Positions 21,301 through 31,612 of a DNA stretch of 64,000 nucleotides are shown piece by piece. The translations under genes were made by a program, and so were the position numbers. Under the pieces are notes generated by a model, which did no database searches, had not been told where the DNA came from, and saw only the letters and a list, made by a program, of their open reading frames with translations. The stretch is taken from contig MSED01000002.1 in the NCBI GenBank assembly GCA_002099365.1, positions 2,790,001 through 2,854,000 on the forward strand. The letters run 5' to 3'. Position 1 is the stretch's first letter; each line of letters begins with the position of its first letter. This stretch comes from Phialophora verrucosa (Eukaryota; Ascomycota; Eurotiomycetes; Chaetothyriales; Herpotrichiellaceae).

Positions 21301-21764
21301 CGCTCGAAGCTCAAGGTGCCGGAAGCACATACCGTTGCTTCGGTGACTGGTTCGGCAACTCCCAAGAATTTGCCCTTCTCGGCGGTCGCGTCCTAGGCGT
21401 CGTCCTGCGAAACGGTTTCGGACTGGGCGCACAAGCGATGCTCGGTGGTGGAAGTTTGAACAACAGCGTGAGCGTGGCGTGGCCGAGTGCCGTCTTTGGG
21501 GGCATGGGAATCGAGGGCGCTGTAAGACTTGCGTTCAGGAAGGAGTTGGAAGCTATCACCGATCCTGAAAAGAGGCAGAAAAAGGAGCAGGAGATGATCG
21601 ATAACATGTACGACGAAGGAAAGGCACTCAATATGGCTATGGCGGCTGAGATCGATAGTGTGATTGATCCGGCCACGACGAGGAAAGTGCTGGAGCAGAT
21701 GCTTGAGGTGTTACCGGAGAGAGTGCCGAGGTACGTTCAGGCAAGACGACGTGCGAAGATATAA
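18357..21764 (+). CDS. Single-chain biotin-dependent acyl-CoA carboxylase
   Basis: One uninterrupted exon encodes 1135 residues with all three parts of a biotin carboxylase system. Biotin carboxylase spans about 1-470: ATP-grasp glycine loop GGGGRG at 171-176 and EANPRIQVEH at 301-310. The biotin carrier spans about 505-575 with EAMKM at 538-542, so Lys541 is the biotinylation site. The carboxyltransferase follows (about 600-1135): an N-terminal crotonase-like half with GYCFAGNAAFLGTCD and a C-terminal half with GLGAQAMLGGG and AVFGGMGIEGAVRL. The size and fusion resemble bacterial long-chain acyl-CoA carboxylases (LCC) rather than eukaryotic acetyl-CoA carboxylase (about 2200 residues). Predicted reaction: carboxylation of an acyl-CoA at the alpha carbon using bicarbonate and ATP. 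No mitochondrial signal is clear. The acyl substrate is unknown; branched-chain or fatty acyl-CoA is possible. Confidence 0.88.
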   Translation: MSSSQPIKILIANRSEIACRLIRTYSLYSSIHTVALFTPSEKDATHVRLATTSVALPEEGPRAYLDAANIVNIAKNEGCWGIAPGYGFLSEDAGFVRLCEDAGIVFIGPSSQQLAQLGDKLNARSLAADAGVPVLEGTKTIGNRGSSITDVLAFGKRLGPARKIILKAAAGGGGRGIRIIDDSTDEQAIRSAYESCQREAQASFGNGSLFAERYLQGAKHIEVQLLGDGTGEVCHFWERECSLQRRNQKVVEIAPSPSVTPRLRRAIIEAAVKLGKAVKLRSLATIEFLVDAATEDYFFMEANPRIQVEHTITEQINGIDLVDLQLQVALGRTLVDLQITREPPPPRLTSIQLRINAESFRQDGTAQPEAGTIRQAHFPTGAGVRVETALEGGRRYAVSPLFDSLLAKLIVTSSSYESALRLARWAIDETRIVGCRTNQAFLMALLDIQPVQESKSNILTIQEHFEALYSATQQFEDALQAKVDSTSEEATSPMEDAAKVERPAGSDEVLAIVTGVVRSLKVSEGDKITAGQELVVLEAMKMEHSVRSDYNGVVAKVAVTQGQQVTAGDALLFTRSDGDGSSTNTHDPAETENPEELRSELTELNERKAFLQYAGREEDVAKRHANGYLTGRGNLDLLVDKDSFIEYGDLVVAAQRKRYPLSHLIARTSGDGIIVGWAKIDSHPVAVVLGDYLVLAGTQGHFHHQKLDRIFQSIIDHPAPLVFYAEGGGGRPGDTDHLGVAGLKTPSFALMGQIKARGIPSVAVVNGYCFAGNAAFLGTCDIVIATRGGSKEAPQRKSTTIGMGGQAMIEGGGLGRFEHEHIGPVDVHMRSGGIDVLVDTEVEAAPLVRKIVALFTNPRLPPAKSPYTSDPLRLRTAVPPLSHRRRAYDVRRVINLLLDDDSFIEFCPEWGLSVLTGFGRLNGHAIAIIASNSSSPLGGAIDVASGAKVNRLLRLLIRLGGMHLLSLCDTPGFMVGPDFERSLEAQGAGSTYRCFGDWFGNSQEFALLGGRVLGVVLRNGFGLGAQAMLGGGSLNNSVSVAWPSAVFGGMGIEGAVRLAFRKELEAITDPEKRQKKEQEMIDNMYDEGKALNMAMAAEIDSVIDPATTRKVLEQMLEVLPERVPRYVQARRRAKI

Positions 21765-22378
21765 GAAGAGTCAAAGTTCATCGGCGACGTTGAAAGATTG
21801 ATGTGATGGATACCCGGAGCCGTCCCAATAGACTTGGAACCTATAGTAAACCTACCCTTACTAGACAGAGTGCGGAATCGAACTTGCTTTGTGTCGATGC
21901 GTACTAGGACTTCAGGCTCGCACCGAGCAGAAGTCTTGATTGATAAAATGGCTAGTACGGAGTACGAGGGACTATCTATACTAGTGTATGGACGTGTCGT
22001 ATCTAGCATGCGGCGAGGGGAGGCGAGGCATGGCGACGAGAAGTCGAGCCAGATAGTCAAAGGCAAGTCAACCGTGTACGTGACAATACGAAGATGAAGA
22101 CTCGGTCGAGCTGCAAGCTACCTAGAATATCTGGGAAACCTCCTGGAAATGGGGAACTTTAGCACAAACTTGCTTCAATGGCACGATCTTTCACAGCCTA
22201 GGCCCTATTGTAAAACAACTGGTTTATGTCCAATTGGCTGTGAGATCAAGTTGCGCACCATTTACGAAATCGTGCGGCATGTGCGAGCATGGATGATCAC
22301 ATTGATTTTTGTAGATTTACCTTTGCTCTGTAATGCACCACAAAGCTGCATTGTGTCAAGCTGTACTCGGTTTCGAGT
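21765..22378. other. Intergenic, no gene seen
   Basis: 614 bp between the carboxylase stop and the 3' end of the amidohydrolase pseudogene; nothing recognisable. Confidence 0.5.
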
Positions 22379-23440
22379 CTATATTTTCAACAAAGATATC
22401 GCATTCTTCCAGCCAGTCTCCGCCCTCGTGCTCTCATTCATCTCCAGACCATCGAACCATGCCCCAATCTCATCGTAGTCCTCATAAGGGTAGTCGACAT
22501 TATGCATGACCTGGTCCTCGCCGCAGACCTTGGCAGTACTCACGACTCCTGCACTAGTAATCCAGCAGCTCTCTTCCCAGTATTCCTGCGGAGATTCCAT
22601 ATAGGCCACATTGTCCTTCTTGAAGTGTCTGAGACGATGGTCGATGCGATACAGTGCATGGGAAATCCCCTCGCCGCAGTGTCCGAGTATAATCTGGAGC
22701 TTTGGGTGAGGATCGAAGAGATCCAAAGAAGTGTTAGTTCCATAGACTTTATTTCTACATTTTCGATGTGCCAGTGGAGCGAGCACTGCCTCCCTGATAT
22801 CATAAGTTGTATAGCGTGAGCGGCAGTCTCGGCACCAAAACCCCATGGGCTCCCCGTAAGGCATTCGCAGCCTCGGTACACCCGCATTTGGTGGGGGAAT
22901 ACTCGGGTGCAAATATAACGGGACGTCAAGTTCTTCGAGCTTTGCTCAGAAAGGGCCGCATTGCCGTTCGTCCAGATACTGCACTTGGGTGCTAGATATG
23001 TTGGAGAATCCATTGATCAGAATACCGACGCAGCCTAGCTGACGGATGTATCGCTCAGCCTCGAGAACCGCTGCCTCCGGATCTTGCACAGGCACCCAGC
23101 CGAATCAACGAAAATATTGCCGTGCAGACCCGTACGTTAGCATGAGTGTAGATCGTCATTAACTTTGCGCGTGACCCGGACGGCTGTAGATTTGTCGTGG
23201 ATCCCTTTCATGCCCGGCAATGTCAACGACACGACAGGTGGAGCAACACCAGCCCGATCCATGGCTTAAATACGACTGTCTATGTCTAGCAGACCATGCT
23301 TGACATCTGCAACATAGTCGTTGTCGACATACGGAAGTTCCGAGGAACGCTCCTGTGGGGAAGGGTCGCTGCAGCATCGAAGACCGTTGTTCCTGTGGCC
23401 TCCTCGACGGTAATCTTGAGAGGTCCCCGCGTTGCAGAGG
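22379..23440 (-). pseudogene. Broken amidohydrolase-2 decarboxylase (gamma-resorcylate/2,3-DHB decarboxylase-like)
   Basis: Pieces of one protein occur in order on the minus strand in different frames. They are: LKITVEEATG (the family N-terminus) near 23420; YVDNDYVADVKHGLLDIDSRI, then stop, then DRAGVAPPVVSLTLPGM; EAERYIRQLGCVGILINGF near 23050; LHPSIPPPNAG near 22900; and a 177-codon open 3' part with KLQIILGHCGEG and NVDYPYEDYDE (metal-binding and C-terminal blocks). At least two frame changes and several in-frame stops separate them. The stops include one that looks like CAA to TAA and one like TGG to TGA. Intact relatives are zinc or manganese enzymes that decarboxylate hydroxybenzoates. 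The 3' half is so well kept that inactivation looks recent. Confidence 0.8.
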
Positions 23441-25086
23441 TGAATGAAGGTCGTTCTGTGATAGATCTTAGATCCTTTGACGTCAGGATTGTGGAAGGAA
23501 AAATAGCCTGAGCTCCGTGATAAGGGAAATGTGTTGCTGACAAGTGTCTCCTTTCACATCTGGCCTTTTTGGGGCTAGACTCCGTTGGCAGAGAGAGAGC
23601 TCGGAGAAATCGTATCGTGATTTTCACTCTTTCTATGAGACTCATCAGGTTCCTACATCAAGTTAGAACCCGCTATTCTCTGAGTCCGATCAGTAGAAGT
23701 TTATGGCGTAGTCAGGGCGTCCTTGTCTAGCTCATCGCCTGTTGTTGGCCAGGAAGAGGGAAGTCATGCTCATGTGGGCCAGCTGGCCGAATCTTAGGTT
23801 GCTCGAAATTAGCAATCTGAATGTCTTAGCGCGGTAAGATTTGGCAAACAATCGGTTCAAATCTACAAGCCATGGCATGCCGAAGTTTTGGAGATACTGA
23901 CAGAGAAGGGAAATGCCAAAACAAGGAAGTCCACTTACAAGGTACATGCCCGCTTCATCCTTTCTCCATCTGCTTAAATCTGGCTCCCCAGACAGAGTAC
24001 CTTGTCTGCCGAGCCCTCTATGATATTACCGACGATGGATCGATCTTCGAAACGCTCTTGTATCCTGCGGCGTTTGTTGGTACCTGGCCATTATAGTGGT
24101 TCATTAGTACGGTATTGCATATGAGACCGAAAACAAGACCAGACAAACCCTACCATCTGGAATCTAAGAGTCGTCGCCAGTCGATTCTCTACGGCGACTT
24201 GAAGTTACCTTTCATCAGTGCATGAGGAGAGTGCCTTGGCTGGGTGATACCTGTTGGGACGATACACAGCCCGAACGGCAGGCTGTCGACTTGACCAGCT
24301 ACAAAACTAGGCGGCAGTGCCAAGCTGCTTACCCCAGCCTACTCCCTACTCGTATGTGTAACATTATCAGTGGGCTGTCTTCCGCATCGTGTCGTGCCCG
24401 GGTGGATCTCTCTGTGGGGTGCGCCCCGTTGGGGGAGGGGGAAGTGAAGGAAAAGACCTCACGTGAACATCGGCCGAAAGAGGGACCTACCGCCCTCTAT
24501 GACAAAAATAGGTTACCTCATTCGTGTGGCTCTTACCTTTCACCGCGATTATCAAAGGGGGCCGAACCCCATTCCTGATCCGCGGCATTGAATAGAGCTC
24601 ATCACATCTCAAATTTTGGAAATGGAGTCGTGAGAGACACCATCGCTCCTTCCGTTAATTGTAGGAAGCGTACCGAGTACGTCCACGGGCTTATGAATGG
24701 GCAGATGCTTCCGTTCATCACACAGCAGGAACAAGTTAAAGAGCTTCATATACATTGAAACAGAGAACAACTTTGCCCATTCCCGGGTATCGAAGCTCGT
24801 CGTCAACGCTCGATGTTGGTACAGTGCCGTTGGCTTCGACATTTCGAGTTCAGGCCCAGTGAGGACTGGGTGCTTGGTGATACGCTCTTTGGCAGTTGAA
24901 AGTTTGTCGACATGCAGCGTCGCCAGCAGAAGGCTGCCATTAAATGAGTCTTACTAACCACAACTATGGGGAGAAGACCACTTACCAGACATAATTCAGA
25001 GCAAGGTCATCCTCGATCACCCGTAGGAGGCCGCGAGGGTTCTAATGCTATTCCTGCCAACGATCAACGGCTGCAGCCGTGGAAGT
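23441..25086. other. Gene-poor region with a possible gene remnant
   Basis: About 1.6 kb between the decarboxylase pseudogene and the monooxygenase 3' end. Most of it shows nothing. A minus-strand open stretch at 24609-24949 is described separately. Confidence 0.45.
24609..24949 (-). other. Unassigned protein-like open stretch, possible exon or relic
   Basis: About 112 codons remain open on the minus strand from just after a GTAAG-flanked stop near 24950 down to 24609. The composition is protein-like (Leu- and Lys-rich helix near LATLHVDKLSTAKERI, later WAKLFSVSMYMKLF) but I recognise no family. A GTAAGT donor-like site lies just upstream near 24988. It may be the last exon of a decayed gene. 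Confidence 0.2.
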
Positions 25087-26964
25087 TCACGGCAAGAAGA
25101 GATCTGACATTCGCCACGGGCAGCCGTGTAAAACAAAAAGCTTTGGACGGAGCAATCCTCCCCATGCTTTGGGGAAACGGATACCGCAAGCATCCAGGAC
25201 TGAACTGGGCGCAAACAGGAGGACGGACAGGAGGCATTGTGTATAGAGGGCTGGAATAGACCAGAGAACAAGCAGGACGAACCCGGGAGTCATGGCGGTT
25301 GACTTCCGCAGATTGACTCGGCCTAAAGTTTCGTCGAGCAGGGCCGGATTGGCATCTGGACCGTGCTGGCGGTACCATACGGCCCAGTTCGGATAGAACC
25401 ACCACTTGATCAGCAAGCCGTCATGGAGGATGAAAAATCCAATCGTCGACACTGCCCACGCCAGCAGCGTGGATCGGAGACTCAATGGCAGCAACTTTGG
25501 AATGCAGCACTGAAGTGCCACGAGAAGCACCGTCACCATATGGAAGTTGAACAACACTACACAGGACACCGGCAATTTCGGTTCGCAACCTATTCGTCGT
25601 GCCACGCTCTCCAAGAAAGCGTTATAGTCGACAAGTGTGTGGAGATCGGGACTCAGGGAGTAGTACTCGCGTTCGGCTGCTGCATCCCGCCGGGCTTGAG
25701 CTGCATAATCGAAGGGAAGGGCCCTTTCTCCACGAAGCAGCAATGCAATGTATCGGCTCAGCATCTCCGCCATGACGGGAACGCCTCCTTGATGGGGTCG
25801 TGCGTAGCCGACGAAGAAGAGGCAGTGGCCCAGTTTCTCGGGGAAGCAGTGCAGGAACCATGAACGCGGGTTGGACGACAAGACGTCTTTCCTAGGCAGC
25901 TGGATCCATTGAAACTCGGTACGGAAGCCAGTACAATGCACGACGGCGTCAAACTCACGCTGCTGGCTCGTCCCGTCCGGCATTTGAAATGTACAAATTC
26001 GACCGCGTGCGGACATACATGGAGTGACAAGGACCTCGATCTTCCCTCCATGCAAGGCTTCGCACATCCGCTGGTTCTTGGTGACGTATGTGGCCTGGTC
26101 ATTGCTGAAAAATGCAGACGCGGTGCTGGCCAAGGACATGCGTGAGAGCGTACTGTTCAGCACAGGTGTACACCAGAGAAGCCTGCGGAAAAAGCCATAG
26201 GCGTATACATTTTGTCCGGCACTCATGCGGTTAGTCGTCGCGGCCTCGAGAAAGCTGTTGGCGGGAAAGTCGACTGTCTTGTTTGATATGACCTGCTGCA
26301 TTTCGTCGTCTCTGTCCAAGTAACGAGGACCGACGCAGATGGGTCGTCGCAGCCAGACCGTTACGTTGGGCGAGAGGTCCCCCAGCTCTGCTGAAATGTC
26401 GGCACCGCTCTCGCCACCTCCAACCACCAGGACCCTCAGCTTTTTCTCTGCAACCTCACGCTTGAGGGTCTCATCGTACTGACTCGAATGGATCAGTCGC
26501 CCCTCGAAACCAGTGAGTCCCGCAGGTAGCGCGTTTGGGACTTGATTTGAGCCAGTCGCAACAATGAGCGCATCCGCTTGCACGTGGACCGTACTTTGCT
26601 CTGATCCCACCAGATGCTGGAGCTGCACGGACCATATCCCATCATCTTCCAAGGTGGCCCCGCAAATTTCTGAGTGATATGTGATGTGGCGCTCGAGGTC
26701 GAAGTGCCGCGCGTACTCTTGAAGGTAGTAGAGGTATTCTTGGGCCGTGCTGTAACGCAACCTCGTCGGATCTGGGAAATCGGAAAATGCCATGGCCCAG
26801 TTGGTGATGGTGAGATGCAGATTTGGATACGCGGTGGCACTGGCGAAAACTCCGCCCAGTTGCCCCGAACGCTCAAAGAGTGTTGCCTCGTGGCCTGCTT
26901 GAAGCATCTCTTTCAGAGCCACGAGGCCACAAGGGCCGGCCCCTATGATCACTACGCGTTTCAT
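25087..26964 (-). CDS. Flavin-containing monooxygenase (class B, FMO type)
   Basis: A single exon of 625 residues from the ATG at 26962-26964. FAD-binding GAGPCG starts near residue 8. The FMO/BVMO signature F-E-G-R-L-I-H-S-S-Q-Y fits FxGxxxHxxxY, with Tyr at the final position as in FMOs. The NADPH motif GGGESG follows, and HCTGFRTEF is the C-terminal FAD-contact motif. The last 170 residues add three strongly hydrophobic segments, so the enzyme is probably membrane-anchored through its C-terminus. FMOs oxygenate soft nucleophiles (N, S) and a few perform Baeyer-Villiger chemistry. The open frame continues 127 codons upstream to an ATG at 27345 and includes a hydrophobic run just before the chosen Met; I chose the internal Met because the Rossmann motif normally lies at the very N-terminus. 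Confidence 0.82.
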   Translation of the reverse strand: MKRVVIIGAGPCGLVALKEMLQAGHEATLFERSGQLGGVFASATAYPNLHLTITNWAMAFSDFPDPTRLRYSTAQEYLYYLQEYARHFDLERHITYHSEICGATLEDDGIWSVQLQHLVGSEQSTVHVQADALIVATGSNQVPNALPAGLTGFEGRLIHSSQYDETLKREVAEKKLRVLVVGGGESGADISAELGDLSPNVTVWLRRPICVGPRYLDRDDEMQQVISNKTVDFPANSFLEAATTNRMSAGQNVYAYGFFRRLLWCTPVLNSTLSRMSLASTASAFFSNDQATYVTKNQRMCEALHGGKIEVLVTPCMSARGRICTFQMPDGTSQQREFDAVVHCTGFRTEFQWIQLPRKDVLSSNPRSWFLHCFPEKLGHCLFFVGYARPHQGGVPVMAEMLSRYIALLLRGERALPFDYAAQARRDAAAEREYYSLSPDLHTLVDYNAFLESVARRIGCEPKLPVSCVVLFNFHMVTVLLVALQCCIPKLLPLSLRSTLLAWAVSTIGFFILHDGLLIKWWFYPNWAVWYRQHGPDANPALLDETLGRVNLRKSTAMTPGFVLLVLWSIPALYTQCLLSVLLFAPSSVLDACGIRFPKAWGGLLRPKLFVLHGCPWRMSDLFLP

Positions 26965-28502
26965 ATTGATAAACAAAAGCACAATCAGAACCACAAGGAG
27001 CTTAATCGTGGTCGAAACACAGGGTGGTTCATGGATGTCGAAAAATGTCTGTTCTTCGAGGTGCGATGCTCTTTGAGGGTGAACATGAAGGAGGAAGGGC
27101 ACAGGACAGGCGACAAGTTCATGGAATGCGAATCTCAGGAGAGGATAAGCATAACCAAGACTAGGATCTCTGGACCGCACGATGCAAAATCCCTTGCTCT
27201 CGACCGGGTCCATAGGGCGAGCCTGAGGAAGCAAGAAGGCTTCGAGAGATGATACGTAGTCATCCCCAAATAGAGTTGAAGGATTCGACGCACCCACAAA
27301 ACCGGCTGTAAAATAACAGCTCCAGCCCACAAAGATTCGACCCATGCATGAACGAGCGCCGTCTATGATTGTTCATACATAATGACCGGCATTTACAGGC
27401 TGGGAGGAGATCTCGAACGCCGACTGGGTCAAAATCTCAGGCCACGAAAACTAGTTTGTCAAGTAAGTAGGCCGCATCGGGAATAAACCAAGAGTTAAAT
27501 TGAGTGTACTGATGCCGAGCTGTGGCAAAGGCTGGATAGATTCAAGCGCTGCTGGAACCAGTCCTTGCTCGCACGGAAGTCGACTCGTTGGGGATGGGGA
27601 GCGGATACCAGATACTACAGTCTACCCTTGACTTCGTTAAATGAAACTTGACAACAGCTTCACGCAAGCTATGAGCGGTGCATCTCCTTTTCAGGCTGCC
27701 AGAAAGTTGCTAACCTGTTCGCCTGTGATCTAGATAAATCGCAGTATTGTATCTTTATGACAGTATTGGTTCCTTAGAGCGACGAGGGACCACGAAGCCC
27801 GTTTTATTAGACGATTCCAAGGGTAGACTGAGCGCTTCAGAGCTGTGAGGATCGGACATACCGAAGTTAGCCCTGTTGAAGTCCTTTTGTAGTTACTGTC
27901 CACCTTGCCTCTTTGAAACCACACGACTCGCCAGCCTTACTCGCCATATTAAAGTCGATCCACAATGAGGAGCTGTCGATGGGGCCGGTCAGGAGTCCAG
28001 CTTACAGGAGTTTGACCGCAAGATCCATGTCATAGACCGCGGCGCGTGCGGGTTCAGACAGGCATATGTATGAGCTAACAGGTCCAAGAACCGGGCATGA
28101 ATTGCCATGATTCTCAGTCTTTTTGGGTGATCCTCAGGGGCTGTGGACCTCTTCCCCACAGCCCCTATTTATTTCGCCTCGGCTGAAGCTACAACTCTGG
28201 ACTCGTGGAAGACCTTCATCACAGGCTTGCCCTGGCTGCGTGAGTCGTAGAGAACTCCATCAATCGACTTTCCCTTGCTTCTCATGACTAGGTACACATA
28301 AGCTGAGCGAAAGGGCTTAATTAAGTACGAATATCTTCTGCACCTACTACACAAAGAGGCTCTAAAGATCCCATCGCCAAAGATCAACAGCCCGGCAGCA
28401 CAGCTCGGCGAGGCTTCTGCAATAGTCTACGTGTTTGTCGAAAAGCTAGCATCTGAGTAGGAACCACTCCCAAGTCGTGATACTGCCGATCCTGACGTCG
28501 AA
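26965..28502. other. Intergenic, monooxygenase promoter and gene-poor DNA
   Basis: About 1.5 kb. It contains the presumed promoter of the flavin monooxygenase and a perfect hairpin at 28136-28166. A 72-codon minus-strand frame at 28169-28387 ends in a protein-like C-terminus but cannot be assigned. Confidence 0.45.
28136..28166. repeat. Perfect 11-bp inverted repeat
   Basis: Arms AGGGGCTGTGG (28136-28146) and CCACAGCCCCT (28156-28166) with a 9-base loop, followed by an AT-rich run. It could be an RNA 3' end structure or the tip of a decayed element. Confidence 0.6.
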
Positions 28503-29180
28503 ATGGATTGCAGCAGGTCCGTGTCGTACGCTGAAAACGATGCCGCCAAAGTTATTTTCGCCGCAGCGGGTTCGTTGGAAAGTCTTGTCCAGGAGCCTCA
28601 CAGTGGCCTACTGAACTTGTCTATGTCGCACCTCATCGCCCGGCCTTTTCACATAGCTGTCGAGAACAGAGTTGCGGACCTGCTTGCCCGAGCAGGGAAA
28701 GGCGGAGTCAGCGGTAACTCTCTGGCGTGGTCAACCGGCATAGAAGAGGGGAAATTCTGTACGTCTGTATTGAAAGCCTCCGTCGCCATTAGAATAGCTC
28801 GCTGAGCGCGTGACATTCCTGTAGGCCACATCATGCGAGCTTTGGCATTGCACACATTCTCCAGGAGGTGAAGGATGGGTGTTTTGCAAACAATCAAGAT
28901 CTCTCAGGTGCTTGTGGACGTTCCTCCCGACAGGCTCAAATCGGCTCCCCTCCTGTTGCTATCGAATTATGGCCAGATAATGAGTCCAGCCCACATGATG
29001 GACCTAAACATCATGATGATGACAGACGGAAGGGAACGGACTCCAGCCGAGTTCGATCGTATTGTGCAAGCCGGCTGGTCTGGTGATAGATAAGATTTGG
29101 GAGTGCCGTGGCCTATTGAGCATTATTGAACGTCGCTTGGTACCCGTCTGATCCGCGTACGAGGCCCCGGACAGGTATAG
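28503..29180 (+). pseudogene. O-methyltransferase relic with the catalytic middle deleted
   Basis: The N-terminal dimerisation part of a fungal family-2 O-methyltransferase is recognisable: ARPFHIAVENRVADLLARAGKG and GIEEGKF, then RALALHTF in another frame, EVKDGCFANN in a third, and LVDVPPDRLKSAPLL. The sequence then jumps directly to the family C-terminus: MMMTDGRERTPAEFDRIVQ, frame change, and IWECRGLLSIIE. The whole SAM-binding core (about 200 residues) is missing, and there are several frame changes and stops. Intact relatives methylate hydroxyl groups of secondary metabolites. Nothing here can be functional. Confidence 0.8.
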
Positions 29181-31612
29181 CAATGCCGTCCCGGTTCAAG
29201 AGACAGCCACGCCGCCGTCTTCTTCGTCAACGTCACGATCGGACATTCCATCGCCGCCATCAAGCTCATCAGCATCGGCTTCCACGACAACTTCACCTGT
29301 GTTGGCTTGAGGTGGTCCTTCCACTTCAGGAGACGAGCTGTTTCTCCTCAAGCTAGCGTCCGCTGATTCCTCAAGCTTGTCAGCCATGTCCATACCCGCT
29401 TCGCCCTCTCCTGATCATGGCTGTCACCCACTTTTCCGTTCGACTATGTGCCGGCACCTTTGTTCTTGTCGCGATTTTGCGCATCGACCCACCCTTTGCT
29501 CAAATTCACCAGGGGGATATCGTGGTTAAACAATCGCAGCAACGGTGCCTTCTTGTCTACCTTTAGCAACATAAGGTTGAGAGGCTAAAGTAACTTCCAT
29601 AGCGGAAAGATTATTCTCTCCTTTAACCCTTCTCCTTCCTCACCACTATCACCATGTCCGTTGGGAATGTGCTGGTTGGCTTCGGTAGGTGTTGAACCAG
29701 GCACCAAACGAGGCACCTCCGCAGCGTATACCCAAAATACAGCCTCGCACAGCCTTGAGGTGGCAAAGAAGGCCACTGGCGTCGGCACATACCATTTCGA
29801 GGTCGTCTCTAGTACCCTCCTAGGTGGTCTCCGGGTGTCGGACCTAAGCGCCTCTAAGATATATAAAGAGGGCTGAAGATCTCTATAACTAGATATATAG
29901 ACAGAATCGCAAACGCATATATATATACATCATATATGCCCCGAACTGTGCTTTGTCCATTGCCATTTTCATTCGGGAAAAGGAGCGAGGCCGTTTTAAT
30001 TAGGCACGTGACCGAGCATCGAGGAGGCCCGGCCGAGCACGGGTGAGCGTCGAGGGAGCACGCCTGACCACCGCGCGGAGCCACAGGGAGCGCTGCGTAT
30101 GCTCGATTCTTTGACAGCCATGTCAAGTGGTAGATCTGTCCAGGCGAAGTAAGAGCGAAGCTGGCACGCACGATGGCAACTGAATAGCGAGTAAAACTGC
30201 AGACAGCTCACCTGCTGCTCACCTCGAGCATGCCGCTTTTAAAAACCCGTCACGCACGACTCACCCTCCTCCCACCCTCCTTTCACCGTTCCTCACCTCT
30301 ACTCACCTGTTTTCACCTGGCCAACACACCCACGGTATGGATTGGATCCCGTCGATGCCCATCGTCCTGCTGATTTCGCACTGGGGACCCAGTTAGTGGA
30401 CCCCTCCCTCCCTATCCAATCTCACATGGTCGACCTTCCCTCCCTCCTTCCTCGCGGCGCGTATAATATGCGGTCCCAATCTGGGTCCTGGCTTCCTGGC
30501 TCTGGAATTCCCTGTGGCATCCAGGGTTCGCACCCCTGTGGTGTGAAACGAGTTCAATCGAGACAGGGTCGACTCTATGGCAGGTGTTCGGCAAGGATGA
30601 CAGACTCAATCTGCCTGGTCAAGACTGTTTTTAGATCCTTCATACCTAGTCGCAATTATCTACACCATTTGAGCAGCACACAAGGACAGGATCTATTGCG
30701 GGCTATACACGCGCTGGGCACATCGTCCCAACAGCAGGGAGAACTGAAAGAAGCAGTGGCTCTTGGAATGGACTCCTGACACAAGTACAAGAAGAGATAT
30801 CATCATCCCCTTGTCATGCGGCGCACAAAAGTGGTCTCGGAGAATTCATTCGATTCCCCGGACATTGGTTCACTTCCCGATCACTGGAATGCGTGTCCCG
30901 AAGTATAATGTGCTTGCTCGCAGAAAGTGCCTCGGGACTGAATTGCCTTCTCCCAGCCGTGTTCGGTAGTGGGGAATGATATGGGCTACACAGCTCTGGC
31001 GATCTCGGTAGGCTACTCCATATCATGAAACTAGCGGACCGAGTGGTCATCACCTCGGGGGCACGTTCGGAGATACGCGAAAGCACCCAGACACGCCCAA
31101 GCGACGCACGGCCCTTACAAAAACCAGCTTCCACCACTGTTCCGGGAGGCGTCTTAGGCGACTTCGGAGGGCTCGCTTGGACGACATCCCGCAAACAGGA
31201 AGCGCGGGAAATTGAAAACGGCGGTGGAATTAGTCGAGGTTTGTGGCGGAATCGCGTAAGTGAGGGCCGAAGCAAACGGCGAAACAGTTCAGCTAACGTC
31301 CAACCTATCCGGAACGGAACAATGGTTCGCCTAGATGATTATGAAGGTAGACCGAAGCTGCGGCCGCATGACGGCGCCGACCAGCAATCTACCTCAAGCT
31401 CGGAAATCTAATACCGATTTCACTAACTAGGCAGTTTCCGGCATCTTGCTCCCCCTGTTGCCGAACGTCAGTCATGAATGGCAGGATTTAAGCCCACATG
31501 TGACGCGGAGCATCACGTCTCGGTCCACAGAGGATTTGATTTTCGTATATGACTGTCCTGGCACACTCGCGACAATGCCTAAGAAGGCGAGCAAACACAT
31601 CGACAGTCGGAT
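29181..31612. other. 2.4-kb gene-poor region
   Basis: No confident gene. Two short minus-strand frames (29196-29393 acidic; 29585-29788) lack family features. 29880-29945 is an AT-rich patch with TA repeats. 30210-30330 is pyrimidine-rich with many TCACC repeats. The last part should hold the cycloisomerase promoter. Confidence 0.4.

Noticed and set aside
3809..24680. Scattered CGGAGTAC / CCGAGTAC palindromes (for example near 3812, 12515, 13042, 21957, 24672)
   Set aside because: Short, in unrelated places and common in ascomycete intergenic DNA; no consistent position relative to genes.
26965..27345. 127-residue N-terminal extension of the flavin monooxygenase
   Set aside because: The FAD motif should be near the N-terminus. 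The extension is kept only as an alternative because of a hydrophobic run just before the chosen Met.
30505..30560. GGGTTCGCACCCC resembling a tRNA T-arm
   Set aside because: No A box or acceptor stem around it.
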